From Bacillota bacterium (lineage in GTDB: Bacteria > Bacillota > UBA4882 > UBA8346), in contig JAEZKW010000284.1 of assembly GCA_023415375.1 (NCBI GenBank), positions 1 to 12,881 of the forward strand: a stretch of 12,881 nt of DNA, given 5' to 3'. Position 1 is the first letter of the stretch. Every line of letters starts with the position of its first letter. This document shows, piece by piece, positions 1 through 6,888 of this stretch. The translations under genes were made by a program, and so were the position numbers. A model generated the notes under the pieces. It was not told the DNA's origin and did no database searches. It saw only the letters and a program-made list of their open reading frames with translations.

Positions 1-353
1 GTCGTTTTGCCTTCAAAAAGTTTGAAAAGTCATCGGCTTTACAAGGGGTTCTTTTATTAAATTCTTAAACAATTCAGGGAAAACCTTCCTGATTATCAAA
101 AATTTTCAGAATCTTATCCACCATACTTGTCCCTCTCAGGGTAGGTGCATAAACTGCATCGGCCTTCCCGACTTAGATGTATTACGAGGCTCTATCCCTT
201 CAACCTTCCGGTTTTTGGCCCGCTACCTCGCGATGTCTACGCTTAAACCTTTAGGTTACCCTATCGGCTTCAAAACTCATTACTGGTAATTTGGCTGCCC
301 CTTTCCGGGTAGGATTCGTACCTACTATATGATATGACCTTGCTCGACCGCAC
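1..353 (-). mobile_element. Group II intron 5' part (domain I), truncated by window edge
   Basis: Read on the minus strand, this stretch looks like structured RNA and has no long open frame. It begins at 353 with GTGCGG, close to the group II consensus GUGYG. A hairpin follows (GTAGGTACGAATCCTACC, about 312-329 on the plus strand), then GGCAGCC, GAAGCCGATA, GGTAACC and a CGCGAGGTAGCGGGC segment. This order of short motifs resembles domain I of bacterial group II introns, which are self-splicing retroelements. Domains II-VI and the reverse transcriptase ORF would lie beyond the left edge and are not visible. The 5' boundary is uncertain: a second GTGCAG begins at 378 on the same strand. The call rests on recalled motif similarity and not on a covariance search. 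Confidence 0.5.
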
Positions 354-463
354 TTTGAAGTCGACATGTAGTCTGCACCCTCTCTCTTGAGACCTTATTG
401 GGCTAAGTCCACTGCCGGAACTTCCTTTTGTCGCTTAACATAATATGTACCAAAGTACGTATT

Positions 464-468
464 GGAGG
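464..468 (+). promoter_or_regulatory. Ribosome binding site that decides the amidase start
   Basis: GGAGG lies eight bases before TTG 477. It falls inside the longer frame that opens at TTG 462, so that longer frame has no binding site of its own. This favours the 212-residue product. Confidence 0.7.
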
Positions 469-476
469 TAAAAAAA

Positions 477-1115
477 TTGTTATACTTTGATGCCAGTCAT
501 CTAAAAGACTTCGGCAGATGCGACTATGGATGTGTTGGGGCATCAAAACCGTTATTGAATAAAATTGTTGTCCTCGACCCTGGTCATGGAGGTTTTTATA
601 CGGGTGCCGTACATTATGGGTTTCGGGAATCTGATATCAATCTGTCAGTCGCTCTTAAACTACGTAAAAGACTATGCCGGTTAGGCGCTAAAGTTGTTAT
701 GACACGAACATGTGACGTTAGCCTGGTACCAGCTGACTCAAATCTTGAAGCCGATCTCCAAGCCAGAGTAGAGGTTGCTAAAACCTCTCACGCTGATATT
801 TTCGTAAGCCTACATGTTGATGGTGCTGCAAATATCAGGCTTGAAGGTCCTACCAGTTACTTTCCGGAAGAACGTTCTTCTGGACTTGCCAGCAATATCC
901 AAACTTGTTTAGTAAATGCAACTTGCGCAGTCGATAATGGAGTTAGCCCAGCTAATTTTTATGTACTTGTTCACAATGACATACCCGCAGCATTAATTGA
1001 AATGGGGTATCTATCCAATCCTGCGGAAGCATTATGTCTTACGAATAATGACTATCAAAATCTAATAGCTGACGGAATTTCAGAGGGTGTCGTTAACTAC
1101 TTCCTGTGCCTATAA
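477..1115 (+). CDS. N-acetylmuramoyl-L-alanine amidase (Amidase_3 family)
   Basis: This zinc-dependent amidase cleaves the bond between N-acetylmuramic acid and L-alanine in peptidoglycan. From the chosen start it has 212 residues and is one catalytic domain. Visible motifs are VVLDPGHGG (zinc ligand H37), FRESD (E51), a MTRTCD segment, SLHVDG (H113) and the catalytic glutamate in ALIEMGYLSNP (E175). There is no signal peptide, membrane segment or cell-wall-binding domain. This resembles enzymes such as CwlC that act inside the sporulating mother cell or are freed by lysis. The open frame begins at TTG 462, but GGAGG at 464-468 lies eight bases before TTG 477, so 477 is the likelier start. 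It stands alone: the sequence upstream is intron-like and antisense, and no gene follows for 480 bases. Family assignment is firm; the physiological role is inferred. Confidence 0.9.
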   Translation: MLYFDASHLKDFGRCDYGCVGASKPLLNKIVVLDPGHGGFYTGAVHYGFRESDINLSVALKLRKRLCRLGAKVVMTRTCDVSLVPADSNLEADLQARVEVAKTSHADIFVSLHVDGAANIRLEGPTSYFPEERSSGLASNIQTCLVNATCAVDNGVSPANFYVLVHNDIPAALIEMGYLSNPAEALCLTNNDYQNLIADGISEGVVNYFLCL

Positions 1116-1600
1116 TCCTATTGTTTTACGGGTCTTTTCTTTCCCACCGAAACAAACCATAAAATGACTTCAGTTATAATCTCCCTCCCCGCTTGTCTAA
1201 ACGGAAGTTTGATCTCCCAAACAATAAAAAAAGGCTGAAACGGTACGAAAAAAGCCCATTTTGGCCTTTAACATTTCTGACTGCAACGGTAACTGAACAC
1301 CTAACAACCGATAAAGTTCCTGTTGTTCTTGGGTTGCCCTAGTTACAATTTCAAAGCTCCGGCTGTGTCTCGGCGCTATTTCGCAGAATCGCTCCCAATT
1401 TCTCTAAGAGCAACTTCAAACTTACTGTTGGACTCTGCAACTCCGGTTCCCAACTACGCCGCATATGCCATGAAACAAAACGGTGATATACTAGCTGTCA
1501 TTACTCAACCCTTATTTTAGCATCTTATCAAACCTTGGGCTTACTATCCTTATCCCTAATAGCCGCTACCCCATAAGATGTTTTGTAAACTGATTTAAGT
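1116..1600. other. Intergenic region without a convincing gene
   Basis: The stretch separates the convergent amidase and peptidase genes. A 65-codon plus-strand frame (TTG at 1323 to 1520) has no ribosome binding site and no recognisable family. On the minus strand several short frames read like broken coding sequence, for example one containing QEQQELYRLLGVQLP around 1275-1330, but stops interrupt each. An 8-bp inverted repeat, CATCTTAT (1521-1528) and ATAAGATG (1573-1580), flanks a 44-base spacer just after the peptidase stop. A run of seven A at about 1226-1232, next to a weak GGCT/AGCC pairing, could be a poor minus-strand terminator. Decayed coding DNA is possible but unproven. Confidence 0.35.
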
Positions 1601-4072
1601 TTAAGGTTTCAAGTGTTCGGTAAACCATCGTACAATGGATTCCAAGCGGTGTAGACGGTGCCAGGGCTCTCCCGAACGGCTCAACTCATGATTTTCGTTG
1701 GGATACCACAGGAGGACAACATCTTGCCCCAGGACTTTCAGCGCGGTGTAAAACTGTTCCGCCTCGGACATGGGCGTGCGGAAATCATTTTCGCTTTGAA
1801 TCATCAGCAAGGGTGTGTTTACCCGGTCTACAAAGCTAATTGGTGAATGCCCCAAGTAGACGTCGGGGATACGCCAAGGAGGTTCGCCAAATTCTCCAAG
1901 TTCGGTAAATCCGAAATCGCTGGTCCCGAAAAAGCTATATGCGTTACTGATGCTGCGCATAGAGACGGCGGCCTTAAAACAGTTGGCGTGGCCTAAGATC
2001 CAGTTCACCATGAACCCGCCGTAACTGCCGCCGGCTACGCCCAACCGCGCGGGATCAATGCTTCCCCTTCCCACGGCGGCTTTAATTGCGTTCATTACAT
2101 CCTGAAAGTCCTTATTGCCCCAGTCACCCCGAATGGCGGCGGTAAATTCCTGCCCATACCCCATGCTTCCCCGGGGGTTCGCATAGACAACAGTAATGCC
2201 ACCCGCTGCCAGCAGTTGAAACTCAAAGAAAAAGAGGTATCCATACATCACAGTGGGCCCGCCATGAATCTCCAAAACGGCGGGAGAGTTAACCGATGGT
2301 GTTACGGGAGGACGCAGGATCCATCCCTCTACAGCAATATTGTCTGAATGGAAGGTGTAGTTCTCCGGTACGGCCAGGGCAACCGAGGACAATAATTTCC
2401 GGTTCACTTCGGTTAATCTAACTTCACACAGCGGATTATTCAACTCTAAGAGCATGATATCATTGGGGGTTACCGGGTCTGAATGGCAAAAAGCCGCCCG
2501 CTGCCCGTCCCGGCTCATACTGAAATGGTAAATGACCCGTTTCCCCCGTGTTACTGGCTGGATCAGTCCTCTTTCCATGTCGATCCGCGCCAGGTAAGTT
2601 AGGCCACTATCACTGACCAGGTAGTAGAGAAATCGTCCGTCAGGCGACCACACTGGCGTAATTGATATTTCATCGTACCCGAGCAAATCCCCGATGGCCC
2701 GATTGCCGAAAGGACGGTCAAAGCCGGCGGTAACGTCGTGGGGTTCTCCTCCTTCAGTGCTTACGGCCCAGACCGACGGTTGGGTATAATCCCCGTATTG
2801 CCGGGCATGCCCGATATAGGCGATGGTCTTGCCATCGGGTGAAAAGGCCGGGTTGGAAGCGGGCCCCACGCTTCCGGTCAGTTTACGAACGGTCCCGCCT
2901 TCCGCCGGGATCAACCCGATATCTTCCACCAAGATCCGGTTAGGATCGATTATTTTGGTTACCAGCGGTTTACGCATTGAAAAGGCTAGGTACCGCCCAT
3001 CCGGCGACCAGGTTGGATCCATATGGTCCGTCACGCCTTGAGTCAATACCTTGGGTTTAGTTTTTCTTTCGACATCAATGAGAACGATCTGTTTGAACTT
3101 ATTACCAACGAATCCTACCCCGTTTAGTTTAAAGGGTAAAGTGGTAATCCGCCGGATGTCCCCGGTAAACCGCTCCCGGGGTGACAGTACGGTACCTTCC
3201 TCTTTTTCGGGCCGAAGGCCTTTCTCATCCAAGAATACCGTCAAGGCAATCCACCGGCCGTTCGGCGCCCAAACCGGGTGACCCTCTATCCCTTTTAGCG
3301 CCGTCAATTTCCGGGTTTCTCCGCCATTGGCAGAGATAATCCAGAGTTGCGGCGAACCGCTGCGCGTGGAGAGGAAGGCGATCTGGCTGCCATCCGGCGC
3401 CCAGGCGGGGGCAAAATCAAGATGCGCCCCTTCGGTAAAGGGTCGAGGTTCCCCCCCGGCAGCTGGTACCATCCAGAGATGGGAACGGTACTTGTTCTCC
3501 TCCGGCACAAAAATCTTCTCTACAAAGCAAACTCGATTCCCTTCGGGTGACAGCCGCGCCTCGGTGATCAGGCGAAGCTCAAAAAGATCCACGGCTTCCA
3601 GATAACGCCGCAACCCGGAGTTGTTTGGGCAAGGCGCCGGCAGCGGCCAGCCTCCTGTCTGGGGTTTGGATTGCCCGATAGCCAAAGCGCGGACCCCAGC
3701 CTCAGCGATCACGATGTCTTCCTTAACCTGCCCGCCACTGACCCCTAAGGCTCCGATCATCCGGCCATTCGCCACCAGTGGAATTCCACCGCCAAGGAGT
3801 ACCACCCGGTCGCCATAGGCGCCGAGGAAACCGAATAAAGTCTGGTCGGGCTGGACTTGTTCGGCTAATAGGTGGGTCGGCATGGCAAACAACGTTGCCG
3901 TAAACGCTTTGTCTTGGGCCAATCGGGCGCTGGCCAGGATGGCGCCTGGATGGCGCTTAAAAGCTACCAGGCGTCCGGTGTCATCCGTAACGGCAACTGA
4001 TACGGGTATCCCCATTTGAGTGGCCATAGTCAGGGCTCCGGCGAGAATATTACGTACTTCCCAGGAACGCAT
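1601..4072 (-). CDS. HbpS/GlcG-like domain fused to S9C-type serine peptidase
   Basis: The 823-residue protein has three parts. Residues 1 to about 133 match the HbpS/GlcG (DUF336) fold, with LGGGIPLVANGRMIGALGVSGG near 93-114; members bind small ligands such as haem. Residues about 155-555 form a TolB/WD40-like beta-propeller with repeated WSPDGR-type motifs (for example 355-360 and 475-480). Residues about 565-823 are the peptidase S9 alpha/beta-hydrolase domain. HGGP (603-606) supplies the oxyanion hole, GGSYGG the nucleophile S683, ENDFR D763, and NENHE H795, so the triad looks complete. Family members remove dipeptides or acylated residues from the N-termini of short peptides. There is no signal peptide, so it is probably cytoplasmic. 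AAGGAGG precedes ATG 4072 by eight bases. The gene is richer in GC than its surroundings. The N-terminal fusion is unusual, and no internal start with a good binding site was seen at the domain border. Confidence 0.93.
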   Translation of the reverse strand: MRSWEVRNILAGALTMATQMGIPVSVAVTDDTGRLVAFKRHPGAILASARLAQDKAFTATLFAMPTHLLAEQVQPDQTLFGFLGAYGDRVVLLGGGIPLVANGRMIGALGVSGGQVKEDIVIAEAGVRALAIGQSKPQTGGWPLPAPCPNNSGLRRYLEAVDLFELRLITEARLSPEGNRVCFVEKIFVPEENKYRSHLWMVPAAGGEPRPFTEGAHLDFAPAWAPDGSQIAFLSTRSGSPQLWIISANGGETRKLTALKGIEGHPVWAPNGRWIALTVFLDEKGLRPEKEEGTVLSPRERFTGDIRRITTLPFKLNGVGFVGNKFKQIVLIDVERKTKPKVLTQGVTDHMDPTWSPDGRYLAFSMRKPLVTKIIDPNRILVEDIGLIPAEGGTVRKLTGSVGPASNPAFSPDGKTIAYIGHARQYGDYTQPSVWAVSTEGGEPHDVTAGFDRPFGNRAIGDLLGYDEISITPVWSPDGRFLYYLVSDSGLTYLARIDMERGLIQPVTRGKRVIYHFSMSRDGQRAAFCHSDPVTPNDIMLLELNNPLCEVRLTEVNRKLLSSVALAVPENYTFHSDNIAVEGWILRPPVTPSVNSPAVLEIHGGPTVMYGYLFFFEFQLLAAGGITVVYANPRGSMGYGQEFTAAIRGDWGNKDFQDVMNAIKAAVGRGSIDPARLGVAGGSYGGFMVNWILGHANCFKAAVSMRSISNAYSFFGTSDFGFTELGEFGEPPWRIPDVYLGHSPISFVDRVNTPLLMIQSENDFRTPMSEAEQFYTALKVLGQDVVLLWYPNENHELSRSGEPWHRLHRLESIVRWFTEHLKP

Positions 4073-4085
4073 GGTATAATCCTCC

Positions 4086-4193
4086 TTAGTTGCTTGGAAC
4101 CGGAATAGCCATCATGGCGCATGTCGCGCTCTCCTGCGCCCGGTCCCAGATATCGATACCAATCAACTGGCGAATCAAACAGGGGTGAATATA
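4086..4193 (-). pseudogene. 3' stump of an unidentified gene upstream of the peptidase
   Basis: On the minus strand an open frame of 35 codons runs from just after a TGA (4194-4196) to a TAA at 4086-4088. It contains IGIDIWDRAQESATCAMMAI and ends in PVPSN. It has no start codon with a binding site. It reads like the C-terminal end of a real protein and is GC-rich like the peptidase gene. Its stop codon overlaps the peptidase ribosome binding site (TAAGGAGG), the usual spacing of operon neighbours. Beyond about 4195 the DNA turns AT-rich and carries inverted repeats, so the rest of the gene seems to have been lost at that junction. The parent family is not identified with confidence; DUF1177-like is a guess from memory. 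Confidence 0.5.
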
Positions 4194-4325
4194 TCAATTT
4201 TACTTAGTTCGCTCATTCTTACTTCAGCTTATGAATTCTTTAGATCCTGTGTGATAAAAGAATTGTTCGGCTTTAGATACCTTTTAACAACTATGCTTAA
4301 GTCTGGAATTGGAATAAGATAAAAC

Positions 4326-4440
4326 GGTCTGTTGCAAAAGAGTTTTTATTGATAGAGATATACAATATATTGGCAAACAATTATAAACCAGGTCAATAAA
4401 TTTTATATCTCTTCGATTTTTAATCATTTTGCAACAGACC
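4326..4440. mobile_element. 115-bp MITE-like element with terminal inverted repeats
   Basis: GGTCTGTTGCAAAA (4326-4339) is repeated exactly, inverted, as TTTTGCAACAGACC (4427-4440). A second nested pair, AGAGATATA (4354-4362) and TATATCTCT (4404-4412), lets the whole element fold on itself. The CTGTTGCAAA core resembles the ends of several insertion-sequence families, among them IS6 and IS1182 types. There is no room for a transposase, so this would be a non-autonomous or internally deleted element. No direct target duplication is obvious. Instead the flanks ATAAA (4319-4323) and TTTAT (4442-4446) extend the inverted symmetry with a one-base offset. Confidence 0.7.
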
Positions 4441-4500
4441 CTTTATACGAGGATGATAATTCATTAACAACCTTCATTGGACTTTGTTTTTCTTAAGTAT

Positions 4501-4545
4501 ATATGTCGCAAAAAGTTTTAAACGCCTAGATGATTTGCGACATAT
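4501..4545. repeat. 45-bp inverted repeat (12-bp arms)
   Basis: ATATGTCGCAAA (4501-4512) is repeated exactly, inverted, as TTTGCGACATAT (4534-4545), with a 21-base AT-rich spacer. It lies 60 bases from the MITE-like element and shares a GCAAA motif at the inner side of its arms. It could be a second, smaller mobile-element remnant or a stem-loop. No T-tract of terminator type follows on either strand. Confidence 0.55.
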
Positions 4546-4592
4546 TTTCCTTGATTCATACAAGAAGATTATTCAATGATGCTTGTTGATTC

Positions 4593-4630
4593 ACACAGCT
4601 TTAGTTTATTTTTAATATTAGTTGCTGTGT
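4593..4630. repeat. Short inverted repeat, 7-bp arms
   Basis: ACACAGC (4593-4599) and GCTGTGT (4624-4630) flank a 24-base AT-rich spacer. It is the third inverted repeat in this AT-rich stretch and lies just beyond the terminator of the sugar operon. Arms this short could arise by chance. Confidence 0.3.
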
Positions 4631-4663
4631 AATGGTATCCCAGACACCAATGTATCGTCTCCC

Positions 4664-4690
4664 AAAAGAAAAACCCGGTAGTTCCGGGTT
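4664..4690 (-). terminator. Intrinsic terminator of the glucuronide operon
   Basis: On the minus strand a 7-bp GC-rich stem (AACCCGG, loop AACTA, CCGGGTT) is followed at once by TTTCTTTT. The hairpin starts with the last base of the stop codon of the small membrane protein. This is what is expected at the end of the operon and supports that ORF as its last gene. Confidence 0.85.
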
Positions 4691-4998
4691 CATTCGATAA
4701 ATTTTATTTTATAGGATGATTCTCTAAAACAAATTATTGGCGGCTTATTAATCGCCTGCGTGAGCGTGGTCGCATGCGCTCCCACCTCCCATCTGGACCC
4801 GATAGCCGCGATGAGCATGTCGATGCCACTGAGATACTGTGTAAAGCGGAACACCGATTCCGGAAGACTACTACGGGACAACTGAACCATCATGCCGAAC
4901 ACACCAACAATAATCAATAGCAGGGCAAGCGTATACCAATAGGCGAACACGGTCAATGTTGGACGATTTGCCTCCCATAGTAGAACTACCTTACCCAT
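4690..4998 (-). CDS. Hypothetical small membrane protein, coupled to glucuronidase gene
   Basis: The 102-residue product has one clear hydrophobic segment at about residues 19-40 (FAYWYTLALLLIIVGVFGMM) and a second weakly hydrophobic stretch near 58-67. I do not recognise the family. Its ATG overlaps the last codons and stop of the glucuronidase gene by eight bases, an arrangement that favours translational coupling. The operon terminator begins inside its stop codon. Both facts support expression. The tail after residue about 67 is polar, ends in KIKFIE and looks unlike a conserved domain, so the C-terminus may have been altered by a late frameshift. A minor membrane partner of the transporter is conceivable but not shown. 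Confidence 0.55.
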   Translation of the reverse strand: MGKVVLLWEANRPTLTVFAYWYTLALLLIIVGVFGMMVQLSRSSLPESVFRFTQYLSGIDMLIAAIGSRWEVGAHATTLTQAINKPPIICFRESSYKIKFIE

Positions 4999-6808
4999 CA
5001 GTCTTCTTCATAACGCTCGTTTCCCGCATCTTATCCCGATAAAACTTTTGAAGTACATAAAACGCCAACTTCCGGGTCTTTTTATCGGATGCAATCAACC
5101 CTTTACGGTTATACCCCTGTTGGTACCGGTTATAACGTCTTTCAGCCCGGAAATCATAGAGGATCCAGGGCGATAATCCTTTCACATAATGTAATTCCCG
5201 CAGGATCGCCACTTGTTTTTTATAAACCTCCTCCATATACTCCTCAGAGAATAAATCCGATTTGCTGCTATGATAACCGGCCCGGCCGTCCGCTCCCGTC
5301 TCGGAGATTATCACCGGTTTTTGGGGATTGGAATTGGCCCCCAGTTGCACCAACTCCTCAAAATTCGGATTGTACCAGCCGTAATATTCGTTAAGTCCGA
5401 TCACATCCAGATAATCAACCAAACGATCTTCGATCTTTAGTTTAACATGATTAACCAGACAAGCAGCAGAAATCAACCGGGTGGGATCCCATTTCTTGGC
5501 TGTTTGAGCCAGCCTGCTCATGAAAGACAGCCTCTCGTCGGAATCCGGATTTTCGTTACCCACCGACCAGATAATCACGCTGGCCCGGTTGCGGTCACGC
5601 TTGATGAGCTCAATCAGCTGGTTTTCAGCGTCCTGGAACGTAGCCGGATTCACAAAATCAATCGCCCAATAGACCGGGATTTCCTCCCACAGCATTATCC
5701 CAATTTCATCGGCGATTTTAGCGGCCAGTTCGGTATGGGGATAATGGGCTAACCTCATAAAATTACAGCCAAGCTCCTTGGCATCGGCAAACCTGCGCCG
5801 GATATCGGCTTCATTCGAGCTTTTTCCGAGCACTGTATCATCTTCATGGGCACAAATCCCACGCAGAAAAACTTCCCTGCCGTTAAGAAAAATTTTGGTT
5901 CCATCAACCGTTATCTGCCGGAAACCTACTTTATCCCATACCCGGTCCCCGCGAAAACCGGCCTTCACTTCATATAAGCGCGGATTTTCCGGCGACCATA
6001 ATTCGGGGGAAGCCTCCAGTTCAAATTGGCAGCTTCCGTCCTGCAACGTTACGGTTTTAGCAATATTTAACTCCGGTATCTCGAAAAACAACTGTTCGCC
6101 ATTTAGCGGTTTATCCACGGAGGCTGTTACCCGGATCCGGCTGAAGGTGTTATCCGGTACCAAAGCCACCGAAAAATCCCTGATGAAATCCGGCGGCAAA
6201 CGGAATAATTCAACATCACGATAGATTCCGCCATAGTTGAACCAATCGGTGTTACGCATCGGTACCCGGTCCAGGGTCCGGGTGTTGTTGACGCAAATCT
6301 GGATAATATTTTCGGTTTTTAACTTAGCCGTAAGCTCAACATAGAAAGGAGTGGATCCGCCATAATGGTTCCCCAAGAACTCTTCATTCAAGAAAACTTT
6401 GGCATCGTAATTGGCGGCTCCGATTTTTAAAAAGATCCGTTCTCCTGTAGCCTCCGGGTAATAAGAAAACTCCCGGGCGTACCAAGCACTGCCTTCATAA
6501 TAATAATACTCCGGCTTAAACATATTCCAGCAGGAGGGCACCGGGATCAAATCTCCACCATCATAATCATAGTCCCAAGGTATCCGGTTACCTTTTTCAT
6601 CTTTAGGTTGCAATATGTGCCATTTAGCCCGCAGGCCGGTATCATAAGGATCAATGGTAAAATGCCAGTTTCCGTCGAGACTTTCCTTAGCCCGGTTATC
6701 CGAAAAAATCATGGTTTGCTGGTTTAAATTCCGCTGGTCATATTGTTGATAATAATCTTCACAGTGAATATTCGCTTGCTGATTCTCCACTTGTTTTTGT
6801 TCCGCCAT
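4991..6808 (-). CDS. uidA: Beta-glucuronidase (glycoside hydrolase family 2)
   Basis: It hydrolyses beta-D-glucuronides to free glucuronate. The 605 residues match the usual length of bacterial enzymes. In order there is a Gln/Asn-rich head (about 1-32), a sugar-binding jelly-roll domain (about 40-205), an immunoglobulin-like domain (about 206-300) and a TIM barrel (about 300-595). The acid/base glutamate is E419 in WSVGNEN and the nucleophile is E503 in VIISETGAD. N567 and K569 in GYNRKG form the N-x-K motif that contacts the glucuronate carboxylate and separates glucuronidases from beta-galactosidases of the same family. There is no signal peptide, so it acts in the cytoplasm on imported substrate. 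GGAGG lies seven bases before ATG 6808. The gene follows the second permease after an 80-base gap holding a large hairpin, and overlaps the next gene. Substrate choice beyond glucuronides, for example galacturonides, cannot be read from sequence. Confidence 0.93.
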   Translation of the reverse strand: MAEQKQVENQQANIHCEDYYQQYDQRNLNQQTMIFSDNRAKESLDGNWHFTIDPYDTGLRAKWHILQPKDEKGNRIPWDYDYDGGDLIPVPSCWNMFKPEYYYYEGSAWYAREFSYYPEATGERIFLKIGAANYDAKVFLNEEFLGNHYGGSTPFYVELTAKLKTENIIQICVNNTRTLDRVPMRNTDWFNYGGIYRDVELFRLPPDFIRDFSVALVPDNTFSRIRVTASVDKPLNGEQLFFEIPELNIAKTVTLQDGSCQFELEASPELWSPENPRLYEVKAGFRGDRVWDKVGFRQITVDGTKIFLNGREVFLRGICAHEDDTVLGKSSNEADIRRRFADAKELGCNFMRLAHYPHTELAAKIADEIGIMLWEEIPVYWAIDFVNPATFQDAENQLIELIKRDRNRASVIIWSVGNENPDSDERLSFMSRLAQTAKKWDPTRLISAACLVNHVKLKIEDRLVDYLDVIGLNEYYGWYNPNFEELVQLGANSNPQKPVIISETGADGRAGYHSSKSDLFSEEYMEEVYKKQVAILRELHYVKGLSPWILYDFRAERRYNRYQQGYNRKGLIASDKKTRKLAFYVLQKFYRDKMRETSVMKKTDG

Positions 6809-6836
6809 TTCATTTCCTCCATTTTGTTTATCCCTA

Positions 6837-6886
6837 TGACTATTCCGTTAACTCAGGATTTTTATCCTGAGTAAAGGCAATAGTCA
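6837..6886 (-). promoter_or_regulatory. Two-part stem-loop between permease and glucuronidase genes
   Basis: ACTCAGGAT (6851-6859) and ATCCTGAGT (6864-6872) form a perfect 9-bp stem with a four-base loop. An outer pair, TGACTATT (6837-6844) and AATAGTCA (6879-6886), continues the helix across a symmetric six-base internal loop. The structure begins just after the permease stop codon. No T-run follows on the minus strand, so it is more likely an mRNA-stability or processing element than a terminator. Confidence 0.65.
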
Positions 6887-6888
6887 AT

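Noticed and set aside
1323..1520. 65-codon plus-strand frame from TTG 1323
   Set aside because: It has no ribosome binding site, no recognisable domain and a rare start codon, and lies in a gap where both strands show only short frames. A decayed gene cannot be excluded.
1521..1580. CATCTTAT/ATAAGATG inverted repeat as a terminator of the peptidase gene
   Set aside because: The arms are AT-rich and 44 bases apart, and no minus-strand T-tract follows. It is too weak to call.
2823..3818. Several plus-strand and alternative minus-strand frames of 65-92 codons inside the peptidase gene
   Set aside because: They lie wholly within a well-supported gene, lack binding sites, and are expected in GC-rich DNA.
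5089..6224. Plus-strand frames of 101-148 codons opposite the glucuronidase
   Set aside because: They are antisense to a gene with complete catalytic motifs, and no independent signals support them.
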